Shown: positions 27,238 through 39,964, counted from the first letter of the stretch. The stretch: 64,000 nt of DNA from Atrichornis clamosus (GCA_013400975.1 WBMZ01003010.1:195597-259596); one strand, 5' to 3'. Notes: a model not told the origin generated them from the sequence alone. A program made the numbers and translations.

Positions 27238-28764
27238 ATGAAAAAAGAGCAGCACAGCAGGGTTTGTATTAGCTTTGTACCATTAATGGGGCAGAAGACT
27301 ATTGATTAATACTCCTGTACTCAAGCTGAATATTGCAAGTACAAAACCATTAGGCATCTGAATTTGCATATTTTCTATAATAACAAACTTGATCACAGCT
27401 CTCTCCCATGTTTAAGTTACCCCCTCCCAGTCTTACACCTTTGATGTTTTAACTTGCACAAGTCCAGCTGCTGACAGGTACAATTGTCTGACACCTATCA
27501 TATCTGACCCCTCAATCAATCCACATACCTGCTATGCAACTTACACTGGAAATGACTCAAAAGTCTAGAATGCTGAAAAAATAAAAGTCTAACTTTATTC
27601 CATAAGGAATGCTTTGCCCCAGTAGAACACCACTATTTTAATTACTCTCATTTCAGACAACTAAATTATGACTGCAATAACTGCAATTGCATCTAAATCT
27701 TCTGGTTTAAAGACAGTGAATGCGTTCTTGTCAGTCAGAATAAAACAGAGCTAGCCAAATGAAATGGAGTCCAGGCTGACCATTTTTCCAGCTACAGTGA
27801 GAGCATCACAGGCAGACATGAATATAAGACTTGTCAAAACAAAAAAAATCAGCAGCCAAGTTCTACAAGATAACCAATACACAGATGACAGAAAAAAGAG
27901 CTGGAGAGTTTAATAAGTGGCTACAATATAAATTTTTAAGATGCCTCGAGAATAGCCTCTAAACAAGGGGTAACACTCATCTGCTCTGCTGGTGGTCCAG
28001 CTTCGTGGCTGCCTTGTTCAGAAGCCCTGCAAGTCTACTCAAACTGGGATGTTCTCATGTGCTTCATGTGGCAAATCAGGATGCACATGATAACCAGTCT
28101 TGTGTAGTAGCCATCATCTTATATTCACTGGATACTTGGCCCAAAGAACAGAACACAACAGAAAAAATAGGCTTGTCACCCCAATACCAAATCCTACCAT
28201 CAGCTGGAGCACTTTTCAAGTTGCTTTTACCAGTTCATACTTTACTGACCATCCTGAAGACAGTCCGTAGTTCTACTATTCTTTAAACATAAATAACCAT
28301 GTCTCAGTTTCCCCAGTGGTATATCTGAAAAACCTCATAGAAGCTGAAAGCCATAGTTTGGCAGCATACCAGTCCAGGTCCTTAACCACCCACTCCCCCA
28401 AATCCATCTTTCTTCATTCCTTGTTCCTGTCCCCACACCACACCCTTCCTCTCAGTGTTTGTCAGTACAGCTATTTGTATGGCAATGACGAGGACTGAAT
28501 ATAACTGAACTGATTTAGGTTTAAATAACTCCTGACAGATATACCTGGGATATCTGCAGCGAGGCAGGCTGTGGTGTTTAAAGGCTATTTTTTAACCTGC
28601 ATTTCCTCTCAGTTCAGTTTGCAGCACAGCCTAGGAAACAGTTGTATCAGCTCAGCTGGACAGGATTGAGCTAAAGGCTGGGTAGACTGAAAGGGGTAGC
28701 ACCTTTCTACTATTCCATTACAAAGCATTCCGTTACTGCTTACTTAGGTAGTAGAGATTTGAGC

Positions 28765-28802
28765 TAACTTTCAAATTATTTGAACCAACTTTCAAATTAT
28801 TT
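28765..28802. repeat. 22-bp tandem duplication
   Basis: AACTTTCAAATTATTT occurs at 28765-28780 and again at 28787-28802, a spacing of 22 bases. Confidence 0.85.
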
Positions 28803-30627
28803 TCCTTTCTCTCTTGGCTCCATTCTACACTTTTTCCCTCCAATGTACTATAAAAGACTGCAACTTTTTCCTCAATTGACCTTTTTGATGTCTTTTTTTT
28901 CTCCCCTTCATCCTGAAGTTGCCCTCTCTACACTGGGAAAACACAAAGAACAAATTCCAGACCAGGTGTAAGGACACAATTCTTTGCGATTGCCAGCAGC
29001 GCTCAGTCTGGACATATGTGCAAGAATCAGGCAACCTAGCAATTTAGTGAATTAGGAAATGCAGTTTCTGGCAGCTTAATCAAAATATTAATATTTTCAT
29101 TCATTGTAGTCTCTCCCCATAAAATTGTATCCAGCAAAAATCCAATCTCCATAAAGATCTGTAATCTATTTATTATTTCTATCATTACAGATGGAAAAAT
29201 AAATGTTCATAGATACCAGCTTGCTGTCCAAGACAACTGTGATGATGGGTGCAAAAAACTTCACAAGTCAGGTACCCAAATTTAGAGCTCCACACTTAGG
29301 AAGTGTTCCAAAAGTTAGAATGTGGAAGCTTGGGTTTTACCTGTGCCACTTAGATCTCTTCTGGACCAATTTTACTCGGGCCCTGGAGCAGAAAAGGAGG
29401 AAAAAGGGGAGAACAAGCTTTTCCCCATTAAAAATGCATCAGAAACATCAGCAAAGATTTTGAGTTTGAGCAATGAGTGTTCAATAATAAAAAACTTTCT
29501 AGATGTTCAGAGTTTTCTATCATATGAATGTTTTTACCACTGTTTGATTCTATAGAATAAGGTAACACTTGAGTTATTAACCAAACTCATTAAAGCACTT
29601 GAAAAAAATCTCATCCTGTGCACTTCAGTATGAAGTGTGCTGTTACAGATGCACTTTAAGGAAAAGAAAAACCAAAACTTAAATCAGTTTACTGTTTGTT
29701 TCTGCTCAGCATTTGGTGCACATCCATTTGGCTATTGACGTTCAGAGGTCTTACAGACTCCACTATACATAAGTTAAAAAATCCAAATATATGTGTGTAT
29801 ATATATACGTGAAATAATTCTTTCATTTTCCATTTTGTCAGAAAAGAGCGTGATAACTAAGTCAACACCTCCGAGCGATTTAAGAGGAAACTACCGGTGA
29901 CTGTAGGTGGGTTTTTTTGACTCTACTATTTTCCTTTAATACTACAGCTATATAGTCCATACAAACAGAAATCATCACTGCTTTATCAAAATCTACAATT
30001 TCTTTTCAATTCATTTGGATGAGAAATCAAAATTTTTAAATCACAGTTTTTGAGATAGATTACAAAACGGCGTTTTGTTTTATTGCTGTTCTTGTTTATG
30101 TCTCACTGAAAAATGTACAACACACATTCATATGAAACATCGCCCTTTTGTTAAGACAGTATTTTTCTGAAAGAAAGCCATTTCACTGGAAAGAAAATTA
30201 CTTATCTGAGCTTACTCATTTGTACAGCAACTCCTGTCAAAGACTCTTGATTTTGGCTAGGGTTTCTCAGTACCACTAAAATACACGCAGTTTTGTGAGT
30301 GGGAAGCTAGGGGTTTTTGGTGAGCTTGTTTGTTTGTTTAATTTACTTGTTTGTTCTTGAGCAATAGGTTAAAAAATAGGAAATACTTATTTTGTTAAGG
30401 CAATAATACCTTTAAGTCAGAGCTCCTACTAGGGGAAGAAAAAAATACATGCTAAAGGCACACATCCACGTTCTATGCATCTCTGTTAAACTAGAACAAA
30501 AAGAGTTTTATCTTTGCCTCAGGGAGCCTGTAGATGATATCAGCTGCCACACTTGCACGCCTGACCAAAGTAAGCTGAGTTTGCAAGATACAAGAGGATA
30601 AGAGCATGAATGAATTCTTTGCAAATA

Positions 30628-30666
30628 AGATATCCAGTGCTCGACTCAGATATCCAGTGCTTGACA
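30628..30666. repeat. 20-bp tandem duplication
   Basis: AGATATCCAGTGCTCGACTC at 30628-30647 is followed at once by a second copy with a single T-for-C change. It lies about 260 bases inside the intron from the TMTC1 donor site. Confidence 0.88.
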
Positions 30667-30919
30667 GTAAACCGAATGAGGGAGCTGCTGGGAAAAACCC
30701 ATCCCCAGCCATCAAGTAATAGCAATGGCTAATAATACACTGTTTAAACAAAATGTAAAAAGACCATATTAAACCTCTTGAAGTGTTCTTTCAGCATTAG
30801 ACATCTGTGCTTATTTCTGGGAGTTGACTAAACTACTAAGAATTACCGTGTACTCAAAAATTCATTTAGCACCTGTTGAACAGTGATTGGTGCCTCATAA
30901 ATAGCTTACAGCAAAGAAG

Positions 30920-30928
30920 ACTCACCTT
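30920..30928 (-). other. TMTC1: Splice donor of the TMTC1 exon
   Basis: On the minus strand the last codon AAG is followed by GTGAGT, a near-perfect donor; the exon ends at 30926 and the intron begins at 30925. Reading on past this point gives about 18 unrelated codons and then a stop, so the exon clearly ends here. Confidence 0.93.
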
Positions 30929-31496
30929 GTATAAAGCAGAAATGATCTGATGCATTTTCAGTCGATGAAATACAAAGATATCGTACACAGCTGAAATGGC
31001 CAGAACAGTCACTCCTTGCTCCTTCCACAGCATGCTGCATCCTGCACACAGCCCTGCTCCCAAGATCCAGCCCCAAGTACTTGGTGAGGAACCTCTCGTA
31101 GAGCAGTGTTTCACGTAACACATCAGGGAAAGCAGAAAGAAGAGGCAGGCTCCAATATCTGCCCTCCCTACGATCCCTGCCACGGCTTCCGTGTGGATGG
31201 GATGAGATGCAAACAGCAGGCCTGCTGTCAAGGTCCAGTACCCATCGCCAAACAGAATCCTGGAGAAGTTTGTGAAAAGGCCTGTGACTGCAGCATGTAA
31301 TAAGATGTTTACAAGGTGGTAGCCCCATGGGTCCATTCCCCCAACAGCATGGTTAATGCGGAAGGAAAGTGTGCAGAGAGGTCTGTAGGACTTGTGGCTC
31401 CCACTGTGAGTAAGCAATGTCCCCCAAAAGTCATTGTAGAAGATATGGATCCACGGCGTCTCGGGCAAAAGGTCCTGGTTTGTCTTGATAGCTCGA
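30926..31496 (-). CDS. TMTC1: Internal coding exon of TMTC1 (ER O-mannosyltransferase)
   Basis: This exon encodes 190 residues of TMTC1, a multi-pass ER membrane protein. The TMTC family is known to transfer O-linked mannose to cadherin-type domains, with a GT-C-like membrane half and C-terminal TPR repeats. Visible in the translation, numbering from the first full codon: a luminal stretch with WIHIFYNDFWG (15-25) and SHKSYRPLCTLSFR (33-46); hydrophobic segments near 59-82, 88-128 and 141-176; the motif ASHPIHTEAVAGIVGRAD (96-113); and SMLWKEQGVTVLA (154-166), all as I remember TMTC1 rather than TMTC2-4. An N-F-S sequon starts at residue 76. The first base finishes a codon split by the upstream intron; 570 bases then read in frame to AAG, directly before GTGAGT. 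There is no stop or frameshift. The DUF1736 and TPR parts are not in the window and should lie beyond it at lower coordinates. Paralogue assignment is from recalled sequence. Confidence 0.95.
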
Positions 31497-31517
31497 CTAC
31501 AAAAGACAAATAAAAAC
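31497..31517 (-). other. TMTC1: Splice acceptor and polypyrimidine tract of the TMTC1 exon
   Basis: Read on the minus strand, the exon is preceded by TTTTTATTTGTCTTTTGTAG, a T-rich tract ending in the obligatory AG at 31498-31497. The exon starts with T at 31496. The protein similarity to TMTC1 also begins here: the residues upstream of RAIKTNQDL do not look like TMTC1, which supports this boundary. Confidence 0.9.
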
Positions 31518-33729
31518 TTCATTTTAACAGAAGGAAATGGGCACAAATGAAGGCTCTGAAAATGCAATCACACTGCTACAAGAAAAAATGGCATGGCTTT
31601 GCTGCTGATGTAATTCAAGTTTTGAATTTTAACAGGCGGTGTTAAAAAACTACGTATCTATTGACTTCCTTCTTGAGCAAAATTTCCATAAAAATCAGCT
31701 TTTCAAACATTAGAAACAGACATTATGCTGTTTCCTTTAAGTTAAAATACCCTTCAGTGACATGCTTCTGAGTAACTCAGGAGTAATCGTTAAGATTTGA
31801 TGACTTATAATTAAAATGCAAAAGAAATATGAAAAACTTGCAAACATTATTCTTGAAACAATGGATCCTCCAGTAATTCAGAACTAAAACCCCAACTGGT
31901 CTTTTATACTGAAATTTTAATTAGATGTTGGAATGACTCTCTCTGACATGGATAAACAATAAACACAGAAGTCAGCAGGAGCATGAAATTTTTTGTTTCT
32001 GGAAATGGCACTCGCACAACTGTCTTGTACTTATTTTGACTGACGATGTTTTCTGCTAACACCTTGATGAAGACAGACAACAGAATATTTTACAGATTAA
32101 AATACACTCTTTTAAAATTTCTTTTATCTACAATTGAGGAAAAAACATTTTTCATTGCATTAGCTTATGAATTCAAGTCTGTCAGCTTGAATAGAAAAAA
32201 AAATGCTGAAGCTTTCAGCATTTATGTTTTCAACCACCCTGGCAAGGACTGGTGCCAGCCATTAGCAGCCTCTATGTCTAATTTGTTACTGTAAAAATCT
32301 GTCTCCTATAGTGTTGTACAAATCCAAACATTTGCATCTAAAATTTATGCAGTGAGAGAAGGTGTGAGACCTGCTTAGTGCAAAAGGATGACTAGAATTT
32401 AATTAGTTACTTGTATTAAAGCAATTATTTAAAGACGCAGTGTTGTTGCTCCCTAACTCATTTAGCATTTATTTTATTAGAGTAATTAAGAATCCAGCCA
32501 GCTCAAGACTCTTCTATTCAAAATACTAAACAAGAGAGATTCATTCTTTACTCAAAGCCTCTCTCTTTCCAATAAATATCTTCCTATAATTAACAATTTT
32601 TCAATTCAGATGAGGAAGGAGAAAAAAAAAGGTGTGAAACTCAAGCCCACATTTAAAATGCATGACTAATTCACACTCCAAGACTCCCCTCACATGCTCC
32701 ATTTTCTTATAACCTGTATCCAAATCCTTTTTTTTTATTTATGGTATTCGTTTCAGGAATGTTGTCTTGTTCTGCAAAGAAAAATGCTCAAAACTGATAT
32801 ACTGCACCACAGACTCGCCATGCAAATACTCCAAATACCACACAGCTCAGCATTTCCATTGTCCAGAGCATACTGCTTTAATGCTTTCAGACACGCTTTC
32901 TCTCAGCATGTCCTTTTGTCTCTGAGCATTCAGAGGTTATAGAGAGGTCAGTTTAAATCCTTTAAAGATCTGATGATGCTTTTTAGAATATTTGAAAATT
33001 TTCATTTTGACTTCTGCTTATGCAGTGGATCAGGTTGCCTGTATTTGTTTTCCCAACCCCACACACATTTTTCTCATTTTAGGCGAGTCGCAAAAGAACA
33101 CTGGAAGAAAACAAGATCTTTGTTTTCACATTATTTATCTTGTCCTTTCATGTAGTCCTTTCCTGAAACCTAATTTCTCTGTTTGTGATTTCCGTTTGTA
33201 GCATAACTCTCAGAACCACTATCAGAAAACTAGGAATTTGGCAAAAATAAAGCAGGTGTTAGGCAAGAAGAGTCCTTTCTCTGAGAAAAACATAATATAT
33301 TAAACTACAGGCCTCCAAAGGTTAAAAATGACTATCAGTTGTCAGGATTTAGAGGAGAAACCTTGAACTGCAGAAGTGGGGGCTTTTTAGGAAATAATAA
33401 GAAAATAAGTGGCAACAACATTGCCAACACAACCACACACCCCCGAGGCAGAGCATTCTGCTACAAAAAGCCCAGGTGCACAGGTTGCTCCCAGGAAACG
33501 GTAGCCCTTATTATTCCTTCTGCCCTCTCTCTAACCCAATAGTTTTCATGCAGCACATACTCATATTGAACTATTCTCCAACAAAAGTAAACTGCTTTTC
33601 TCTGTATCATAAAGCAACATAATGTACATTCCAAAGGCATTAATTCAGTGAAATTTTATTCACAGCTTTAGTAACAAATTTGATGCAACCTTGATGCTTT
33701 TCTGTTTAGACTTGCCCATATTAAAAATT

Positions 33730-33778
33730 AAAACAAAGAAACAAACAAGGGAAAAAAACCCACACACACAACAAAAAG
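33730..33778. repeat. A/C-rich low-complexity block
   Basis: Runs of AAACAAAGAAACAAACAA followed by AAACCCACACACACA on the plus strand. Confidence 0.7.
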
Positions 33779-34524
33779 TCAAAAGGAAGACCTCAAGATA
33801 CAGTATCGATGCTGTAAACTGGGTACAGATTTCAGCAGGCAATTCTGAAATACTCCTAGTTTCTCGTGTGTGTAAATGCAACAAATTCTAGTACCTGACA
33901 GTCAGCATGAAAAATACAGAAGCTGACAGTTCCAGCTTACTCAGTAGTTTAGTCAGGTCAAATGCTGTATTTCCTATAAATCAAAATTTTAAATAAAGTT
34001 AAAATTTCTTTCCATGTGATTATTTTTTATTAAATATTTATAAGAAAACAAGTCTAGCTAATGCTTTGGGATATTAGAAGAGTCTAATACAAGAGCAAAG
34101 CTAGAGGTCCTACAGCCAAGAAGCAAGTCTCACATTGTTTCATTGTTAAAGTTCAACAACTACTCTGCTTCACATAATAAATTAAGAAAAAATATACTTG
34201 GTCGATATTAGACTTGACTGTGCAGGAGGACGCAGGAATATGAGCACCTGAGATACCATAGCCAGGCAGCTCTTTGTCATTTGGCTCTCAATAACAGTGA
34301 ACAAAGTCTCAGTAACACAAAGACTGAGGTCAGACAGAAACAGTCTGCGGGCTGAGCCCAGTCTATGCACAACTGGCCAGGTTGTGCCCGCCTGCATCCC
34401 TTGCCTGGCTGTCCAACCACACCAGCAAGAAAAACATGAAGTGAAATGTTTATCTCTATGAAGCGCGAAGAAATACAAGCTCTTTATTTAAAAAAATAAA
34501 AGAGTAAAAATAAGTAGTACTAAA

Positions 34525-34860
34525 TTACTCATGTCAGGACCTCAAAGGCACTAATGAGCCTTGATAGCCTGATCCCCACTCCTGAGGTTCCCACACTCTG
34601 CCCACAGTCCCAGGACCTCATGTCAAGTCCCCGAAGCTCCCCCGATGCTGCCCAGGGCCCAGCACCCCACGTGAGTCCCCCAGGGCCATCAGCCCCTGAC
34701 CCAGTGACACCTCCGCAGGTCCTGTCTTCAGCTCCCCAAGTCCGACCCTCACAAGGGTCTTGTTGAGCCAGGCCCATATCCCAGCCTGTCCTTGTCCCCA
34801 GGGAGATGCCCAATGCCCAGGGCTTGGGCTGCCCTGGGGTCTCGCTGTGGCACGGCTCTG
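34525..34860. other. GC-rich block, unrecognised
   Basis: An abrupt change from the AT-rich surroundings to C-rich sequence, with repeated fragments such as CAGGACCTCA (34536 and 34611 areas) and CAGGTCCTGTC. It may be an old unlisted repeat or a local GC-rich duplication. It is open in frames on both strands but has no protein motif I recognise. Confidence 0.55.
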
Positions 34861-35644
34861 CTTTTTCTCTGGTTACTAAATAACCAAGCTGTCACCTCTG
34901 CTTAGTTGCCAGTTCCAGCAGCAATTCTGAGAGCAACACTCCTCAGGGCCTGGTAGTAGTGCCAGCAAGTCTCCAGGAAAGCCTCCCCTGCTAGTCGCCA
35001 CCCTCACTCTCCACAGATACAAAATAATATTAATTGCTGGCTCTGGAAAAGACTCTGGGATACAGGAAACTACAGAATGCCTTATTAGCCTTGCCTCCTG
35101 CTTCACTCACAGTTTACCTTGAGGTGACGCCTGCAGATTAGTCCAATTTTGCTAATGGGCGTAAGAGAAGCTCTCCAACTGCACTCATCACTCTGCGGCA
35201 GAGCTGCAAAATCTGCTCTCGCTAAAAGGCAGCAGGTCGCCCGAGAAAGTCGTTTCTCAAAATTCCAACACAATTGGCATATTACTTCCAAGCAGCCTCT
35301 GAAAAGGGTTGCACACTCAGTCAGGGAATTTGCTTTCTTCAATTTGCAATGCCGGCCCATTTCACATATCCCAGGAGAATGGAATTTCTTATTCAGCATA
35401 AAACAAATAGACAGGTTGGGGGATTGGAGGGGAAGGAATCAGAATTGGCTATCAATTCTTCAGAAATGGAAAGCCGAAGAAAGACAAAAGAATTGTAAAG
35501 GCAAAATAATCATTTCTAATCCACTTGAAACAATGCTTCTGCCCCCTGCCATAAATCACTTATTTGCCACAGGTCAGTACACAACTCAAGCACAATTCAC
35601 CAAGCTTTTTTTCATCGAACCTAAAAATGCCAGAGATCCAGCCA

Positions 35645-35690
35645 TTCACACATGCACATATACATGCATACGCGCACACAAAAAAAACCC
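35645..35690. repeat. Degenerate CA-rich microsatellite
   Basis: A stretch of CACACATGCACATATACATG type followed by CGCGCACACA and a run of A: an interrupted alternating purine-pyrimidine repeat. Confidence 0.65.
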
Positions 35691-36610
35691 AGATGTTTTT
35701 AAAATTAACAGCTATGTATGTCCTAAACTTCTGTGCTGGTGCTAAACTGATCCAGGTGTTAACACTAGGGTAAAAAAACAGATGTGACATTCTAAAGTGA
35801 TTTAACGAGTTAAGCCTTATATCCAGCTTCAATATTGCTAATGGTCCCCATATGCAGAAAATTAACATCAGCATTTGAAGTAGACAACATATTTTAGAGG
35901 ACAAGAAGAATTCCCAAATGTGCATGCAGGAAGCCATTGACCAGACCTGTCTCACATAAAAGAGACAGGCAGTGATGGACTGGCAAGGTTGAACATGGAG
36001 GTTTGTCATTGTTTTTCCTCAGAGCCATTTTTAGATAGTATTAATTTAGTCCTTTTCTCATAAATAGCAATGGGAAAGCACCCTAGAGTATTTTTACAGT
36101 GGATCTTAATGAGATGGATGCTTTCAAGACTATATGTTACTTATATAGACAACAAGACTGAAAACACAGCCAAGAGCCTACTTTTTTGAGTACAAACAGC
36201 TTCACATCCCCAAAACATACAGCAGCTAAGTAAATCCTCCAAACTACTTACAGGCTATCTGTTAAACAGGTGGTGGTCAGAAAGCAGGGAAATAGAGCTT
36301 GTCACAGTTCAGAAAGCTCTCCTACTTGCCCACGGACTACATGATCTATAGTGACAGGATAAAGTAAAAGTCTGAAAATACCATTTAGTCCACAGAGATG
36401 TCTTAAGAAAGTAATATGCGTAAGTATATGAAAACACATTCATCTAAATGTTTAATTATAGACTCAAGGGAACTATTCGCCATTCTGGTAGAATTCTGGT
36501 GGCAATTATGTCTTACATGTTGTGTATTAATGTTCATCCTTTCTCAACAATCATGAAAGTGAAATTTAGCTCCAAATGCAGCAGGCAGTAAAGTTTTACC
36601 CATACCACTT

Positions 36611-36640
36611 CACATAAAAAAACCCCAAACCCACACCCCT
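36611..36640. repeat. A/C-only block
   Basis: CACATAAAAAAACCCCAAAC followed by CCACACCCCT, nearly all A and C. Confidence 0.65.
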
Positions 36641-38134
36641 AAAAGCCTCTATATTGTGTATCAACTCAGGACACCTGCAGGAGACCAAAATCTGTGCATG
36701 CTCTGAGTTTTGAGTTGCAGCTGTTTCTCTTAAGAAAATTTGTTCCTAGGTGAATCTATACGTAAAATCTAATAATTCAGCTGTTTTCAGATGGGAAACA
36801 CTTGATAACAACTAGCTAAGTGATATATAGAATCCTGAGTTGCTAGCTGGCTCTGAGAATAGGTCTATACATACCAAATGGATTGATGGAAACACCTAGG
36901 TTCAAACCATATTTTAAACTAATTAGAGGAGAACCTAACATCACAGAAGGGAAATTAGGTTACTAGAAATTTGTGCCTAGTTAATTTACGCCATTAATAT
37001 GGTCTTTTTATAACCGTATAGAAATATCTGAATGCACCAAACTTAGAGCTCAAACATTGAAAACAACAATATAGCTTTAACATAATTTTCCTATCTGATG
37101 TAATTACTAGTGAAAGCTACTATCTCTATACAGAGTTAGCACAGGACCTCTGGAAAGTATATTACAAATGATAATATTAATTCTGTACTTTGGACTGTGA
37201 CAGCAATTCCATAGCCAACTTCAGCTTAGTATCAGCAAAAACAGGAGCTACAAGTAACAGGTCTGTAAATACTGTTTTACTCATTAAAACTTTCTTGGAT
37301 GAGACTTTCCTGAATTAGATATAAACAGAAAGTAAAGATGGATGAGTGAGACCACTGTAACTACACCCTTAGATGACTGCAACCACTGCCAAAAATAAAG
37401 ACAAAGAAACAAAAATACGAAAACAAACAATAAAATCACAGGGAAAGGTTACGGTCTTATACCACAGTATAAAGACACAAAAACTTTCTAAGGCTTTTCT
37501 ACACTGCACAATGTCTTTTAAAGAAATTGATCTTTTAAAACAAGCAGCAACTTGCTCCTTGTTTATTTCCATCATGACTTTATCAGCTGTGGTTCGACTG
37601 CCTACCAAGTAACTGGCTATGATCCAGCAACCCATCAGCTGCAGGCTGCCAAACTTTGTATCTTTGCAACTCAAATGTAGGATATTGTTGCAAAGGAGGA
37701 ATGATGGCAACGGTTACATATAACACTGAATGTTATTAGCAACTCAACTACACTGAAGTAGGCTGCATGTATTAATTTTCTTATTGACTAAGGTTTGAAA
37801 ACTTTAAGTGACTGAAGGTTCAAAACATTTTGGTTACAATAAGGTCGAAATGGCCTTAAAATTTTTTTCTACCCGGAACATAAGTATGTCAAAAACTAAC
37901 TATAAAGGCTTTGAACTGACTCTTCCTCCATTGTATAAGCCTTTCAATTGCTAAGTATGCTCTCATATGGGAAAAGAATACGGCCTTAATATCAGCCCTA
38001 AGTGCACCTCATTCCTCCTCAGTTTAAGCTTTAGGCAGACATAACAAACACTAAAAGATGGGCTATGTGAAATTTGAAACCCTAATTAATTCCAACTGCA
38101 TGGCATAGTATTATTTGATTATTCATGCATGGAT

Positions 38135-38163
38135 TAAAAAAAAAAACCAAAACAAAACCACAC
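38135..38163. repeat. A/C-only block
   Basis: Eleven consecutive A bases followed by CCAAAACAAAACCACAC on the plus strand. Confidence 0.65.
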
Positions 38164-39357
38164 TGCAGAGAAATTAAAGAAGTAATTAGTATTTTCATAT
38201 GCTGAACAATGGGATGCCACCAGTGTCCTCTTAAAAGGAAGGCGATAAAAACGTAAGGAGAAGAACAGCTCCTGTCTTTGTGTCTGCTCCCTGAGTTTCC
38301 TCACCATAGCATGTACCCTAGGTCTGTGAAAAGAAACTTCCATTCCTAAATCAGAAATGCTTTCTGCTGTTCTCAGCTATTCTATGAACTAACTTCACTC
38401 CCAACTACACCATGCAACACAAAATTGCTAATTCTGTTCTTCTGAAACTTCAAGATACTTTGCATTTACCTGATAAATATTCTTTCAAATACACATTTGA
38501 AGTTGTTTAAAATATTCTTCCGTGCCAAACTACTGCCTGGCATGAACTCATAATTTGTTTATTTTATATATGTATGTAATAACAGCTTCTGAAGCATGGT
38601 TAAATTCATAGTTGGAACCTCTGCTGCCCTTTCCAAATCTATTTTAGATTATAGAAGTGGGCCCAGCAGGCCTTATTAGATTTACTGTTCTGCAGTAGAA
38701 TATGGAACTATACTCTTTCTCTTCCCCACTTCCCATTGAAAAAATTAAATTATTTTTGCCACTTCATCATCCAGCAACTCATAACAGTACAAGAATAGAT
38801 ACTTTAAGGCTTGTGAATATAGTAATTAGAGTAGAAGCATCAATTTTCTTATCCAAATTAATAGTATGGATATAAAACTACTTTTTTTGACAGGTCACCT
38901 TCTGAATACACATAAAGCCTTTCCAAGACACACACACACTTTAAGCCATTATCCAAAATTAGAGGCACACATACTGTAGCACTACACGATAGAGTTTATC
39001 AGCCATACATCAGTCCCATGACTATCCACTTCTGGTTTTTTTCAGTATGTGGCAGACTATACTGAGAAAAAAAAGTTCAGCAATTTATTTTTGAAAAATT
39101 ACGTTTTTTCCCTATTTAACCTATTTATTGATACAGCATTTTCAGAAAGTTCAAGGAGATTGTACAGAAATTATGCCTAAGCCCATGACTCTTGTGCACT
39201 CTAAATTTAAAGCCTGAAAGAATTTTTAGGCAACACTCTGATTTTATTTTTAGAGAAGCATTCAAGAAAATAACCAGGAACACGTACACATACAAATATA
39301 GAAATAATGACTAGAGGAAAAACCACTGAACCACAACAAAACATACAGACACTCTCC

Positions 39358-39371
39358 TTTTTTTTTTTTTT
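39358..39371. repeat. T14 homopolymer
   Basis: There are fourteen consecutive T bases on the plus strand, followed by GGAGGGG. Confidence 0.8.
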
Positions 39372-39939
39372 GGAGGGGATGAATAAAGAAATGCATCAAG
39401 GTTTTTTGAGCATAAGTTCCATTCTTCAAGTCTTTTACTTAAGCAGCAAAACAACCCTTCATTAACCAAGGTCTGGCCTAAACTTTGAGTTTTACTGGTT
39501 TAACTTTAAAGTATTATTCGAAATCTAATCAGTGAAAACAACTTGGTGCATGTGTACCCACAGAGGTCAATTTAACCTTGATAATGGTCTTTGGAACTCA
39601 TATTGAAGAAGTATCTGTACTGGGGGAGAGGGAAAAAAACCCAGCTGTATCACTTGTCATGTTCATGTCATTTACCGTAAGAATCAAGTGATTCAGAGAA
39701 CAGTCAGACCCACCTTGGCTTTAACTATCCACAGAATTTCCAAGTACAGACGATGCCACACTACAAACTGTCAGCCATGTGCTTGCCCAAAATTCTCCCG
39801 TCTCCAAGAAGTCTCCTCTTCCCTCCCTCCCACTCCACTATAAGATACACAAATGCACGAAACCAATATTCTTACACACATCAATTGTACACCCTGTATC
39901 ACTCCTCCCACCCAAAGGATATCGTATTAGCAGATTTCT

Positions 39940-39964
39940 GGGGTGGGTTGTTTGGGTTTGGGGG
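39940..39964 (+). other. Canonical G-quadruplex motif
   Basis: Four G runs (GGGG, GGG, GGG, GGGGG) are separated by loops of 1, 6 and 3 bases (T, TTGTTT, TTT). This meets the usual G3+N1-7 rule. The G-rich strand is the plus strand, so it is not in the TMTC1 transcript but would sit on the non-template strand relative to any plus-strand transcription. Confidence 0.8.

Larger units (their letters stand above)
24906..30919. other. Intronic sequence between the LTR pair and the TMTC1 exon
   Basis: No further gene or mobile element is recognised. A patch at about 25725-26060 keeps several CpGs and looks less like neutral intron. There is an A/C-only tract at 27171-27237 and small tandem duplications at 26209-26235, 28765-28802 and 30628-30666. 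Confidence 0.6.
1..30925 (-). other. TMTC1: TMTC1 intron on the 3' side of the exon (partial)
   Basis: This lies downstream of the TMTC1 donor site. The next part of the protein should be the DUF1736 region; I looked for it on the minus strand and did not find it. The interval is therefore read as one intron continuing past the left edge. It contains one CR1 copy and a pair of opposed solo LTRs; the rest is AT-rich single-copy-looking sequence with simple repeats. Confidence 0.7.

Noticed and set aside
30926..31496. Assignment to TMTC2, TMTC3 or TMTC4
   Set aside because: The family shares HKSYRPL and SHPIHTEAVAGIVGRAD, but the stretch AIKTNQDLLPETPW, FWGTLLTHSGSHKS and the KHCSTRG segment match my memory of TMTC1.
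31497..31567. An in-frame ATG at 31567 upstream of the TMTC1 exon, giving a hydrophobic leader of about 23 residues
   Set aside because: The sequence passes through a strong polypyrimidine tract and AG acceptor, and its translation does not resemble TMTC1. It is better read as intron.
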